Of a stretch of 64,000 nucleotides of DNA, positions 1 to 13,504 are shown piece by piece. Both the position numbers and the translations under genes were made by a program. This DNA is from Lingula anatina (taxonomy: Eukaryota; Brachiopoda; Lingulata; Lingulida; Lingulidae), in assembly GCF_001039355.2 (NCBI RefSeq), contig NW_019773526.1:152033-216032 (forward strand), read 5' to 3'. Below the pieces are notes generated by a model. It was not told the DNA's origin and did no database searches. It worked only from the letters and a program-made list of their open reading frames with translations. Numbering within the stretch: position 1 is the first letter of the stretch; each line of letters starts with the position of its first letter.

Positions 1-2601
1 TACATATTGTGGAGACTACAAAAGTCAAAATAACGATGTTGTCGCCTGTCTCCTGTATGGACGTGAATATTCTGGCCACAGATCCCAGAAACAGTAGGTA
101 TATTGTGATGGCTGACAGCTGCCCTGTGCTTTGGTTCTTGAAGTTCTCCAAGGCCTGGATCATCTGTGGATAAAAAAAAACCATTCAGTATCTTTTGATA
201 ACATTAACTGGAACAGAGTCAAACTGGGACAAATTAAAACACTAAAGTAAGAATTCAGGAAAAATATTCAACTTATTTTTGGTACCATCGTCTGAAGCAA
301 AGTCATCCAATTTAAGACACTGCTCAGTCTTTGTGTGCTTTAAACCAGGTTTTCAAAATTCTATTAGTTAATTGTTGGGTATAAATCTAGATATTAACCA
401 ACATCATCCCAATTTTAGGGAAAAGAAATCGTCCCACAGTGTCTTGGTAAGGTCTAGCACAATTTACAGGACTCGTTCCCTATGGTATCACAACTAGTAA
501 AACATTTCTTTGGCAACACATGCTGCAATCAGTTTCTTATTTTTGTATATACATTTTTGTAAATAAATTAAAAGTTTAAAATGTTAATCTTGAGAAAATG
601 AAATATTGGAATAAGTCAAGTGCTTGGAACATGGGGTACTGTGACTGATAGTTACTTGCAACCAGTACAAAATTCTATTTACTGTCAAAATTTCTTTAAG
701 ATAAAGTACAAGTATCACTTTATGTCATACTGTGAATAATGTGAAGTAATACAGACCTTGCTCAAAGCCACAATAGGCATATTACTGGCCTGGAGTGCCC
801 ACAGCAGTGACAGCGGTGCCGCCGGAGACATCAGGAACCCTACTATACCAGAGACAATGAGGAAGAAGCCGAGGGCGCCACCTGTGTTGCCACTGAAGTG
901 CAAGACAAGACACCCCACCAGTAGGGTCTGTATCATCATGAAGATGCCTTCTCCATAAGCACTGAAAAGACAAATGGTGGATTATTTAGAGGGTTCATTT
1001 TTGAACAAAAATAATCTTAATAGCTTTGAAAGATAGTGAGGGAAAGACCCATTTTCAGTTTCCAGATCTTTTAACAACTAAAAAATGGACCCATAATAAC
1101 ACATTTTAACACTGCTCATCCCTAACTTTGCCAAGAAAGGAGTGTTCCAAATTCATATTTTGTACATCTACACATCCTGTAAACCTGTTAATCTTTCCCA
1201 AATCAGACCTTGAAGCATCATTAAATTTCACAAATAAAAAAATGTCAAAGTTTCCTTTTGAAATGTATAGGAAGACATTGCAGTCTACATGACTGGCTAA
1301 TCATTTGCATCTAAATCATGTATCCCTTTAATCCAAACATTATTACTGGCCCTCACTCACCTGAATGGAAATTTGTTTGCATATCCGTAAGCAGCAGAGG
1401 CTATCACAGCTGTGAGCTCTAACACAGTACTGGGCATGCTAATACCCTCTCCACTCCTGGCTGAGATGATTTTGACAATCTGAGGAACTTTCACTGAAAT
1501 AATTATCAAGTGAATAAAAAGTATGTGACATTACACTATATTATATATGCCATTGGAGCATAAGCTACTGTCCAAGTTGAATTTTGGATGGATAATTTTG
1601 TTCAGATTGATCTTAAAATAATTCTATGGAGGCTACGCAGCATGCCTCAGAAAGAAACTGAATTTCAAAATTCTAGCTTCAAATTCTGTACATCATGTTC
1701 CAGTACTTCAACTCAAAATAGTGGAAATATTGTTACTATTTCATTATTTCTAGCAAGACGAAAAGTAGGAAAAGTATAGCAATTCAGAGATGGGCCATGT
1801 TTAGTTATATGTAATGTTCAAATATAGTTTTGCTTATAGCTTTTGTAAAGTGGGCATGAGAATTCTAAAATTAAATCTTTTTAGATAAGAGGCATTCTAA
1901 GTTTGCATACCTAATACTGAACCAAGGATTATCCCATATCCTAGACACTTGCTGATGACAATCTTCAAACATGGTACTGTAAATAAAAAAATCAAAAATG
2001 CATGAACTATTGACAAAGAAAACATAATAAAGTACCTACAAGTTGATAATGACGAAATGCATTTCTTAAATCCAAATCATAACTTCACTGGCAGATAAAA
2101 TTGGATCGAATGGCTAATCATCCATTTATAACATTAGTTGTGACTATATGCATACGTTTTTATAACATCACGTGAAACTTCAACTGAAGTAAAAGCTAGC
2201 AATTTCCACCCCTAAGGCTAAAGATAATGTATGGTATTATTGTATAGCATACCAAATTTTATGCCACTGTTTACAGTGGATGCACTGGTGTTCATTTACT
2301 GATATTCCACTGTTGAAATGCTTGAAATTACAAATGCCACTGCTACAATGAAGGCGACAGATTCTAAAGGAATTGAAAATGGGGCGGGGGTCCACACTGT
2401 ATGACAAAACTGGTAAAGATCCATATTTCAAGCCGGTAGCTTGATATCTTATAACTGAAAAATATAACCCATATTCTTAATCAAATGAGAGCAACACTAG
2501 CACTTACCGTCAAAGAAGTCAAAATCTACGAAAAATTTGTCAAAACAAGGTTGTGGGACCAAAAGTTGGACCCAACCGGCGAGCAACTGTGCAAAAGCCA
2601 T
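1..2601 (-). CDS. MPDU1: Mannose-P-dolichol utilization defect 1 protein (partial, C-terminus off window)
   Basis: Membrane protein of the ER with two PQ-loop repeats, needed for use of dolichol-phosphate-mannose and -glucose in glycosylation (known for the family). Five exons are visible on the minus strand: 2508-2601, 1911-1976, 1361-1493, 757-961 and 1-163 (runs off). All have GT-AG borders and joins in phase, giving about 220 residues; the human protein is about 247. The translation shows the family signatures FFVDFDFF then [10 protein letters not shown], the first PQ loop [10 protein letters not shown], and the highly conserved GQLSAIT followed by [13 protein letters not shown], which is the second PQ-loop region. 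The ATG at 2601 opens [19 protein letters not shown]. Only the last few dozen residues are missing. Identity is from remembered family similarity and is strong. Confidence 0.95.
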
Positions 2602-3913
2602 GTTGACGACGCGCGACCTTGACCTTTTGGATCTTTACTCTTTAATCCCATAACGAAAATTACCCTCATCATATTGTGTTGCTTTACACATAAATCACAA
2701 TTTTAACTGATGATATTGATTTAATTTTATTCTTTACTATTAAAATATTTAATTATATGCCAAATATGGATTTAGGTTTGAGGCTATAATTCAGACCGTC
2801 TGCTTTAGGTTGAGGTTGACGTTGCAACGTGCAACTCCAAACACTAGAGCCTTACTAGCTATTACCATTTTTTAAAGCTGAATACGTACGTTTATTAATC
2901 GTTCTACTCCCTTTTTCCATTTTGCAAAAAAAATAAATGTATATATATTTACATTTTTTCTGTAGAGACTAATGAAAAATTGAGAAAAGTTTTAATTTTA
3001 ATTAGAATTCTAATTGTATCAGTATTTTTAAATTTTTATAAACTTAGGTTTCATTTATTTATTTATATTTATTAATTTGTTTATTATTATTATTATTATT
3101 ATGAAAAACTGACAAAGTGTGCTTTGCAGACACAAAAAAAAATAAAATGTTTTATTTATCTATAGGTAAGTACATTCTGATTTTAATGCTAAAGTGTACT
3201 TGGTGATTTTTCACAAATTTTATTATCATAATAATATTTATTAAAATATAGTTAGTTCAAACACTTGAATGTATATTAACAGAACTTTCATTAACATTCG
3301 TAAGATGAAATCATTTAACTAAAGTCAATAACTTAATCAGCTTAATTTCAATAATTTACAAACAAAATATATTTCTGTATAAGAATACACTACTATATGT
3401 ATCAAGATATATATATATTTACATGTAAGTTGATGTAACAATACAAATGCATGATTTATTCAAAGTTCCCTGTTAAGTTGGACGGAAAGTTTTTCAACTT
3501 TAAAAAGTTGACACAATTTGAACAAAATTTTTTTTCAAATAAATAATTATAAAATTTTAAACAAATGTTGCACAATGTGCAAATTTGTACAAACATACAA
3601 TAAAACAAAGGAAAAAATCTTTGCTGTGTTAAAGTCTTTTACGATATATATGAAGTAAATAGAAACACAATTTTTTGAGAGCGATGCAATAAATTATATA
3701 AAAATGCCTGTGCATCTATGAGAGCCTAATTGCAACAACCATTATTCTGTTTTAAAAATCTATGCCATTGTGCATTCCACATGCATTTGATCAATCAACT
3801 TTTTTATTCTAAACTCTGCGTAACAGTCAAGAGTAAAGTTCTCTGATATTGGTTTTACTAAATCACACACACGCACACACTCCCAACTCTGTTTTCTAAT
3901 ACCAAGCATTTTT
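2602..3913. other. Intergenic: MPDU1 upstream region and BIVM 3' UTR
   Basis: No coding frame is supported here. The stretch is strongly AT-rich with short homopolymer and TTA runs (about 3083-3101). Because both flanking genes are on the minus strand, it must hold the 3' UTR of BIVM at its high-coordinate side and the promoter of MPDU1 at its low-coordinate side. Confidence 0.6.
3803..3808 (-). terminator. Candidate poly(A) signal of BIVM
   Basis: TTTATT on the plus strand reads AATAAA on the minus strand, about 105 bases past the BIVM stop. It is the nearest canonical hexamer downstream of the stop. The region is AT-rich, so chance occurrence is possible. Confidence 0.35.
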
Positions 3914-6900
3914 CTAATCACTGGAGTCCTCAGATTCTGACATACACTCAGATTCAGAATTAGACGAAGGCACTTCCTCGCTCTCAATAACTTTCATCAC
4001 CCGCTTATTACATATAACAGACTGTGAAGCTGGTTCATTCCTATTGTTCTCTCCCCCAGCCCCAACTTCCAAGGAATCTCTGATGTCTTTAATGCCTTTG
4101 TAGTGGCTTCTTTGAAATGCCATGATGCAGTGGAGGTTTCCGCCAACCTTCTTGGTATTCCTCTTCATCATCCCCTTCTCCAGACGCCTGATGTCCATGT
4201 AGTCTGGGTTTTGGCAGTTCAGGTCTGTTGAGACATCTTCCCATCTGAAAAGTCAGGATTTAACTTTGAAGGTGATTTAACAGCTCAAGACGTGTAGCAC
4301 ATAAGAAGTTATTTAAAAAAAAAAAAGAAATTTTGACAGAAAAAAAAGATGATTGTAACTTTGAGTGCATAACCCAACTGATGAAATTCTTGGCTAAAAT
4401 GATCCCCTCACATTAAAACATTCAGTGAAACTCACTTTTTACAGTGCATCCCTGGGTGTTTTCTACTCGGGTCTCCAATCAGGATCCATGTTTCTACCTC
4501 TTCTTGGGATAAGGGACACCTATCAAAATTTAACAAAACTCAACTTCAGTCACAAAATGTCAACAAAATTCATAATTTAAACACACACACACACACACCT
4601 GTTTTGAATTTGAAATTTGTAATTTTTAATTAACTTTTAAAATGGAGATAGAGACTGCTAGTAATAACACGTGAAGGTAAAAAGAAACTTAAAAAACTTG
4701 AATTATAGGTAATTAAAGATCACAACTTCCTGAACAGTTTTGGACAGAACTTATCTGTTTCATCAAGTTTGAAGAAAGTTCCCTAAAATACTTTTTTTTC
4801 ATTATATACAAGGTTTAACTTTTATTGCAAGCCTTTAATTAAAATGCACTCGTCAGTTCAAAAATGAACCAATATTGGCAACTTTGTTACATACTGTATA
4901 CACTCTACATGACTATAGAACACTGACACCACCCAAATCCCCTACCTGTAGGCATCACAGGCTAACAGTGGAACATCCTCATACCCAATGGGACAGAAAT
5001 AATGGTTCTGGCAGTGATATATGAAACAAGTTTCGTCCCCAGCAAGACCAGCTTTTAAAGACTTCAAGGCACTTTCTGATGTAACTCCATAGGTTTTGTT
5101 GAGCCCATTGGGTTTGTATAGGTAGTATGTTCTTCCTCTGACTTTGAAATGGTCATTTATTTGTCTAAACCACCTGCAACGATGCACATAAACATTGACA
5201 ATTATATCTGTAATACAGTGCAATAATCTTTAATTATGAAGTTTTCTATTAAGTATCAAAATTATATTTCAAAATTTACAAAAGCACGTAAATTTTTCTA
5301 ACATTAACTCCTTTTAAAGACTTGTCATTTTCAACTCATCAACATTCAGTGTCTGACATGGGCCTTACTAGCACTTGCAAATAACCTTTTTTAATTTTTT
5401 TTAATTTATGCAACTTCTGGATGTCTCTAGTTTTATTTTTAAAAAAATTATACCCAATTTCAAAAAGACTTGCCCTATATTATTTTCTCTTTCTTTAGAC
5501 AAAATCAAAAAGTGTTCCCAAAGCTCAAAATCTAGTGGACACCCAATTAGTGCATCTGGGAGTGAGGCAACGTACCTCATGAGTGTAGCATTGCCAGTGA
5601 ACGGTCCAAATCGTATGGCAGAGAAGTCTGGGCCATGGAACCCCAGGATGACTAGAGCCTCTTCTTGGGTGATAGGACGGAGACTGAAAATGAAAATTAC
5701 CAATTATTATTTATTTTTTGTACATTATTTTTTTTATTTCTGCAAATATCATTTAAGTATTTGCAACAAACATGGAAATTGATAAGAACAAAATTAATTA
5801 ATTAACTAAACAATTTGATTCTTGTATAAAACAGCTTACTTTCCAACTCCCAGCTTGCTAAACAGGTAGTTCCAACAGGAGACCACAGAAGACAGGCCAC
5901 ACGATGTCTTGTACTGGGGTCGACTCATACAGTACCTGATATAATAGACAAGTACTGCACAAAATGAAAATTTGTAATAGATACACCATGAGTCAGTGAG
6001 GCATTTGTAATTTATTCATGAATACAGGAAAGGCAAAATACACAAGATACATGTACACGATAACCACTATCTTTTTTACTCTACCATGGAGTAAATTACT
6101 CTCCAATTCATGGCAGAATGAAACTAAACATTTCTGAAACTAAACTATGAAATTATCAAAAGGCATTTTGCTCATATTACACCTTCCAGTCTTATATCCA
6201 ATGATAAATCCAAACCCCTAAATGCTGTGCCTTCATACTCACCATCTTTTCAGATCTAAGACTTTTCTCTGACCCATCAATTCACTTGTGGCCTGGTTGG
6301 AGGGGGGTGTGTATGGAATGCCCTTGTTGATTAACTTTGCCTGGGCTATCTTACTAAGGTGCTTCTTGGTTGGGGCAGACTCATTTGTTTGTGCTGAATT
6401 TCAAATAAAAGGGTATGATTTCAAATTGTGCATGTCCCCAGGAATAAATTGGCTAATAAATTGAACAATGTTACTGAAGATAATTATAGCACTTGATGTG
6501 CTACCCATTTTTATTATTATTTTTTAATGCTTTTAAAATAATAAAAAGCAACAGCCTTTTTATGAAAAAAAGGTAAGTTTGCCTTAACTAACTTGACAAA
6601 TCAGAAAATAATAATTTGAAATACTATGCAAATAGGATGAAAACTAAACACTAAGGACACCTGAAAAATCTGAACTTAAAATAAAAGGAATGCATATTTA
6701 TGAGGTACCTTAAAATACAAAAGGAGAGACAAATTCCAAACTATCAATTAGATACAGTCATTTTTATATCTCACCATCCTGAGCTTTCTTTTTCTTCTTT
6801 TTCCCTTTTGTATTCTGTGTGGCTGGTTTGTTGAAGTCAGTGATATCAATGTCCCATACCAGACCTTCATTAGGGCATTTACCTTCTAGCTGCTTAGCTG

Positions 6901-7257
6901 CCTGAGTATTATTTGGTTGATCTCCAGAAGAAATGCCTTCCACAGGCTCTAAACCAAAGATATAAAACATTTTATTGTCTTCATGTGTTTATGGAGCCAG
7001 TTAATGTTATTTTCATTTAAATGACATTATTCTATTATCAATTTGATCATTTTTTAAATATATTCATTATGTTTGGGCCACCATTTCTTGTGACTTATCT
7101 ATAAGTAAATGTTACCTAAATGCACATCATCAGAAGTCACTTCTTCCCTCTCCTCCTCATCCTCTGTGTCACTAGGACTGGTGTCCACTAGATCTGCTGG
7201 ACTGGCTTCTGGTGCATAGCCCAGGTAGCCACGCACAGATGATGTCACATTTCCCAT
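3914..7257 (-). CDS. BIVM: Basic immunoglobulin-like variable motif-containing protein
   Basis: Eight coding exons: 7116-7257, 6775-6948, 6243-6393, 5840-5935, 5576-5683, 4946-5173, 4436-4519 and 3914-4244. All joins keep frame and give 437 residues. The conserved core is unmistakable: [64 protein letters not shown]-like sequence (here [17 protein letters not shown]), [21 protein letters not shown] and [15 protein letters not shown]. The N-terminal ~150 residues are divergent and acidic, with a poly-Lys stretch near residue 100; the C-terminus ends in an acidic Ser-rich tail. The biochemical role of BIVM is poorly known; the Cys, His and Asn content of the core could suggest a papain-like fold, but that is inference. 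The start begins MGNVTSS, a possible N-myristoylation site. Confidence 0.94.
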
Positions 7258-8643
7258 TTTATTTCATGAAGTTACATCATCCAAAGAACTCTGCAGTAAA
7301 AAAATTAGTAAGCATTTTTTTGAGAATCTTATTTTATGTCTACTGTTGTGCTACATAAAAAAACACAACTGAATTGTGACAATTGTGGATAGGTTCAGTC
7401 CTCTCAAATTTCATGAAAATGGTTAGTCCTCCTCACGAACAGACTGTCCATTATAAAAAGGTGCCAAGTGAAGGCTTACAGTAGAAGTACATAAACTAGT
7501 CTCTAATCTGCTGCATAATTGGGTTATTGATGCCATAATGGGATGACACTGCTCCTGCATGTACAAGTATCAAATTGAGGATATACAGTAGGAAACATAC
7601 TACATAAAAAAATGTTTAAAAAATAAAATAGTCCTGTCGGACTAAATGATACGAATACGTAGCACGGAGTTTACTGGAGACACCGTTACTGAGCGCATTT
7701 GTTGACGAGCTTTCTTTGATTCAAACGGCCTGGCAGAAGTAACTTGGTTGTTTTGGAATTTTGGCTGTAGAAACATTCTAGATCTACTAGCTCTTGGATC
7801 TTTGCTTTGCGAAAATAAACGGGGTTTTACAGACATCAAAGCTAAGTAAGACAAAAAGTCCTTGATGTAAGAAAGTTTGTGCAAGTATCTGACCTTTAAA
7901 AGAATAAAAGAACAACATTTAGATGATAACAAATAGTGCAATACCTTCAAAATTCGAATTTGCCCCTTTCAAATCAAAACAGGAAGTATTCCCTATTGCG
8001 CATGCGTACAGTGAATTAGGTCAAGGTGAACAGCTGATTTTTGTTTGGGAGTCGGGTTTCTGCCTTATTTTTAATTTTATTTATTTTTCTATTCTTAACA
8101 ACTAGTCTAGATGGAATTTATCGAATAATTTATCAACAAAGGATACTTTTAAGGTAATGACATGGGTTAGATTTAGATATTATATCTTTTTTTCCAATAA
8201 TATATTACTCAGTATATTTTTGTCATCTTGAGTGTCGTCTGCTAGCCGAAGCTAAGAACGAAAAGGTTGAAGTGAAGCTTTGCTAAATAACTACAAGAAA
8301 AAGTCATTTCGCTTTTTCATTCAATTCAGCTCATATTTTTTCTTTGGTTTGATGAGGATGGTTTATGCTTATAAATATTTGGAATTTTTCTCTAGAAATA
8401 TATGCGTACACAAATTAGTAAAAAAAAAAAAACTTTGAAAAAATATTAATACAGTAATAAACAAACAAATAAAAAGTAATTGAATAGACCAAGAAGTCAA
8501 TTAATTTAATTGATTAAAAATTAAACAGAATGAATCTATATTGATAGTTGAATGGTTTAGTACATAATTTATTAATGAGTTTTTTCTTACCAGCTGCAGT
8601 CAGATTATTGTTTGAAAAACAAAATGCATTTATTGTTTTCAGC
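7258..8643. promoter_or_regulatory. Shared divergent promoter interval of BIVM and CNTD1
   Basis: BIVM runs left and CNTD1 runs right from this 1.4 kb interval. An NRF-1-like palindrome, TGCGCATGCGTA, lies at 7997-8008. A TTGTTTTCAG acceptor sits directly before the CNTD1 ATG, so CNTD1 probably has a 5' non-coding exon inside this interval. No other coding frame is convincing here. Confidence 0.5.
7997..8008. promoter_or_regulatory. NRF-1-like palindromic site
   Basis: TGCGCATGCGTA matches the GCGCAYGCGC-type NRF-1 core at 9 of 10 positions and stands out in an AT-rich background between two divergent genes. Confidence 0.4.
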
Positions 8644-11600
8644 ATGACAAGCAAAAATGCAAAAAACACCACGAAAAGAAAACATGATGGAATATTTGGA
8701 ACACCTCCTGAGCCTGTCTTCAATGCCTCTCCCTCAGCTATGACCCCTGAGATGTTAGAGGACTGGCTACGAATCCTTGTGAGCCAGAATGAGCAGAGAA
8801 TGTTGAAAGCTAATGTAGCTCATGTATGTTGGATATGAGTGTATTTCAGTTCGTGTGGGATATAAAGTTTCAGAGGTTCAAAGGTTAATTGTTCTGATAC
8901 TTTTCTTATTATTTTTGTGCAGAAATTTATCACTTTAGCATTTCCTATGTGTATCAGAAAGTTACAACAGTTTCAACCAAATTTCTTTAAACAATATTTG
9001 TTGAAGTACCGGGGAACTAGTGTATTTGGGTATGTATAAAAAATTGAGGAGCTTTAAAGTTTTTTTTTCACTTTGTTATATTTTGTGCCAATAAAGATTT
9101 ATTCTAATAATTTTTTTTTTCTTTTTTCAAATGAAAGTTAATAATAATAATTAAAAGTAATAATAATGATGATAAAAAAATAATCTTTGGAGTAAAGCCT
9201 TGAGTATATGCAGTGTTGCAGACATCAGTAAAATTAGATCATGAGCATATTTTTGGTCCAGCTGTGTGTATAAAAATAAAAATAAAAATTGGTTTCAATT
9301 ACTTTGGTAGCTTAATTGGTGAAAAATAGTTGATGGAATGAAAGTTGATGCAGTAAAGCCTTTTGCTTCATAGAATATGTAACCTGTTGTTGTCCCAATT
9401 TTACCATCAGCAGCTAAATTGTAACCTTAATTATCATCAATAGAAAGGCCCAGCACTACATGTACCACTTTGGAAATTGAGAGTGAAACTCCATTAAATC
9501 AAGATCCAGAGTGATTACTGCAGTGTAAAGTTGTGTATAGCAAGTGTTAAAAGCCCCAGACCTCTCATCATGAAATTGCAACCTTATCATTTATTTATTG
9601 AGAACAACGTCTGATAATTAGGCAGCCAAGACTAAAAGCTATGAACTCTTCAACTAAGTACACTCAGAGGATTATATTTCACTGTCCTTGTTAACATTGT
9701 TTTCAATACACCACGTGTTTACTCAGAAAGCTTTAACCTGCTCAGACATTTTAAAGGTAACTGATGAATTTTAGACTTTGATATCAAAATACAAAAATTC
9801 ATTTATACTTATCCCCAAAGTATTTTATGTATACTAGTAGTTATACTGGTACATTGAACATGTACAGTATGTACCATAACTAGGACATTCACAGAATTAC
9901 AATCTATAAGTTAATTTTTGAATTCATTTTCAAGTTTTCATCACTTGTCACAAAAAAAAGTTAAATTTCATTTAAAAAAAAGGTTTTAAAGATTATAATT
10001 TTCTCAACAGTTTTGGATTTGGCATACCTGCAGTTGGTGATAAAAGATTTTTTACTTTTATATATACAGATATAAAACGCAAGCATTTAATTGAATATCA
10101 CTATGATTAGAATTAACTATATGTACTGTAATTTGAAAAATTAACATATAAGTGCTAGTAAGTAATTTGACCACTTTGGTACAGACAAGTGCATGTACTA
10201 GATAATAATTACTCAGGTGCTGTAAATATTGAATGAATTCATTTCATTTCAGGGATATTTTAAGAGTGGAGATGCCGTTCAGTTTGTGTTTTTAACTTGT
10301 GAGCATTTCAAGTTGGCAGATGAGGCAAAATATATTGCAGTGGAGCTATTTGACAGGTACATGTAGGCAAAAAAAATACTATGCTGAGTATCATTGATGA
10401 TTTTAAATGTGCTTATATAATTAACTTGAATTTTTATGCATTTTTTCTTTGTAATGAGATGACTTTCAGATTATGTTTACAATTACTGGTGTACATGTCA
10501 CATTCAAGTTATTTAATGATTATTAATCACTGTGCAAAATATTTTGATCTGAAAAAAAATAGAGAAAACATGAATGCTTCCGTGGGATTATTGTAACATC
10601 TCTGTAACTTCCTGAAGTAAAAATAAATTGTATTTAATTAAAAAACTCTAGTATGTTGTAGGTATATTTAAAGATTTATAAAAAACAAAACATATATAAC
10701 ATATTTCAAACAAGCCATAATGCATTTTTCTGATTTAGTTTTTGTGATCAACTTGAAGTCCAAACTTTGACCGCATTCAGATAAACCCATCATGCTAACT
10801 GGATCTAATCAACTCTGGGATATTGTTGCTGAAGTGTATATGTTATCAGCTTAATTGTCTGGCATGTTTCCTCGAGAGAAAGAGCTAAGAGCCCATAATA
10901 GTTAATTATACCCCCTTGCTAGTTTAGAAGGCATGACAGACAATTAAGCTGATTACATTGACTGCACTAAAGCGAGAACCCCCACAGAGTTGGATCGATC
11001 CAGCTAGTATGATGGGTTTATCTAAACTCTCCCTCAATCCATTAACTTAAAATATAAAATTTTTCTGCCATAGTTTTATGGTCAGACACATCACAGACCT
11101 GTGGTGTGAGGTCAAAGAGATGAAGATCAGTAAAGAAGAGAAGAAGAAAAGGTGGAAGGAGATCAGGGTTGGGGTGGAGAGACAGATGGTAATAAGGGTG
11201 GTCAGCTGTTGTCAACTGGCCAGCAAGCTGACCTCTCACTACAAGGTGAGCTCTTTGTGTTGAGATTATTGTTATTACTGATATATTTTTGTTTTTTAAT
11301 TTTTAATATTTAATTTTTAATATTATATTTTGTTTCTGTATCAAATTATATCTCATCCCAATTACTATTATTATTATTATTAGTAGTAGTAGTAGTAGTA
11401 TTCCATTTTTACATATGAATTTATTCATATGCTGAAAATTATGAAATTGAAAATATTCTCATAAAAATAATTAAAAACTTTGATGAAATTTTAAACTCTG
11501 TGAAGTCCAGTGTAGACAAAGAAAAATACAATATATTTGCAACAGTCTAAAAAAGTTTGTAACAAACTCTTGCCGAGAAATGCCATATTCTTATATTCTT

Positions 11601-12000
11601 CCAGTTGCACTTGTTGCACATTTTTTTTTTTTTTTGCTCATTTTAGTATTAGGCGATAGAACATCAAACATCCTGCTCCATTTTGTTTTATACAAATTGC
11701 AAAAGTATATTTCTGTGTTAATTTTTTGAGTAAAGAATAATACTTTAATGAACTCAGAGTTCAATTATTCTGTTGATAATTTACTTGCAATTCATACATT
11801 TTCAGATCATAAGCCCCCGGCGAGTTAAAAAGTTCCTCCAAGAATTTGTGAACCAGCGGTACAGCGCAGATAGCATTATGCAGTCAGAACTTAGGATTTT
11901 GAAGGCACTTGAGTACAAAGTGATGATCAGTTCTCCACTTTTGTATGTGGAGACATTGCTGGAAGTATTAGGTCTGTATATATAAAAATAGCCACTACAT

Positions 12001-12031
<31 letters not shown>

Positions 12032-13504
12032 TTGGTATTTTTGTCAATCTCTTGTACATTTTCTACATGATATAATTAAGAATGTACTACCATTTTGGTT
12101 GAACATTTTTGTTAATACACCAGTAATTGATATTCATATACAGTAGATGGAGGAAAAGAAGCTTAATTTATTGTAAAAAAAAGCCAACTGAGCTTGAAGT
12201 GGTGATTGAATATATTAAAGACCTATAAAAGAAGCGCTTCATTGCTTGTTTTAGTGAATCACTTCATTTATTATCAATTGATTTTTATTGATATTTGATT
12301 GGCAGGCCACACAGAGCCAGACCTGAGTGTGAAGGTCTACCACGGTGTTGGCCTGAAAGTGATGGACCTGGTTTACATCCAGAGGAGAGAGATATACGAT
12401 CTCCTCTTCCTGACGGCTCTGGAACAGGACACAATATCAGAAACTGACAGGTGCATGAAAATATGCCAGTCTACCACTTAAATATATAGATGTTTTTGAT
12501 ACAGGTTCAAAATAAATTACCTGTGTTTTAACAAAACTTGTTTAATCAGTTACAATTATTATTATATGTTAAATAATACTTATAAGAATTTACTGCATAG
12601 TAATTTTGACAAAATTTTTGATTAACATTTTAAAAAATCAAGTGAAAAATTATGATTGAATTTAAATCTAGACTCAATGTAGCTTTGTTATACCTTGTAT
12701 TGTAGGAACAAGTGTATTTCATTAGAGTATGACATGTTTCTGCTCTCATCATCTGTGATATCAGCTGCTTCCTATGTTGTGGATCAGACCAATACAGACA
12801 AGGTGACTATTATTATTATTATTATTCATTGTACCAGGTATATCATTTTATTTTCGTTTTGTTATTAGTTTTATTTTTGTGAAAAGTTAACACATCTATT
12901 AGTCAAAAGTAAAATGTGGCAAATTGCACATAAGTTTCTATGATGTGATAGGTGCATATTTATCAATTTTTGATAGTCACTTAACAAATTTCCACAGGTG
13001 CATATTTATCAACTTCAATGTCCAATGGTATAATCTCTGTAGGTTTTTGTCACATTTAAATCTGTCATATATGTAGAAATGCTTTCTGGACACATTGTTT
13101 CTATTAGTCAAAAATTACGCCCAACTTCATAAATATGTATTAAAAATAACAATAGTTTCTTTTTTTAATATGATAATCATTTAATACAAACTGAAAGTAA
13201 TTAAATTTGCACACCGTAAACTTGAAATGGGTTTGGTTCATTTGCTATCAATATTCAAATGTTATTTAATGTGAAGAAATATCGATTGATCAGTGGATTG
13301 TTTGGTTGGTTGCTTTAAATATTGATCGACTTTTCAGAAAGGCATTAATAATGAATAGCTGAGCTCATCACATTTCAATTGTTTTTAATATTTTTTCTTG
13401 TTCTTTGTCAGGTCATTGATCATTTGAGTCAGATCACCAAGATCCCTACCAGTGATATTCTGGACTTTGCAACTGTGATAGTACAACATATATTGCAAAT
13501 TTAA
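8644..13504 (+). CDS. CNTD1: Cyclin N-terminal domain-containing protein 1
   Basis: Seven coding exons: 8644-8823, 10253-10356, 11074-11245, 11806-11971, 12306-12450, 12706-12802 and 13412-13504. They close in phase to 318 residues; the human protein is about 330. Diagnostic segments include VQFVFLTCEHF, CQLASKLTSHYKIISPRRV, SELRILKALEYKV and LLYVETLLEVLGH in the cyclin box (about residues 60-210), and a C-terminal helix set ending IDHLSQITKIPTSDILDF. In animals CNTD1 is a meiotic protein needed for crossover maturation (COSA-1-like), so a germline role is expected. The ATG follows a good splice acceptor, so a leader exon upstream is likely. The first three introns carry simple repeats and one small inverted-repeat element. 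Confidence 0.93.
10776..11026. mobile_element. Small inverted-repeat element (MITE-like) in CNTD1 intron 2
   Basis: The two ends are inverted copies: the left end reads AGATAAACCCATCATGCTAA and the right end, reversed, reads AGATAAACCCATCATACTAG. Both continue into CTGGATC and then AACTCTG. No open frame is present. I could not define a target-site duplication. Internal words (TTAATTA next to CCCCCTT, ACAATTAAGCTGAT) echo the repeats at 21751 and 37299, so they may be related. Confidence 0.65.
12000..12033. repeat. (TTTA)n microsatellite
   Basis: About eight uninterrupted TTTA units in CNTD1 intron 4. Confidence 0.95.
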
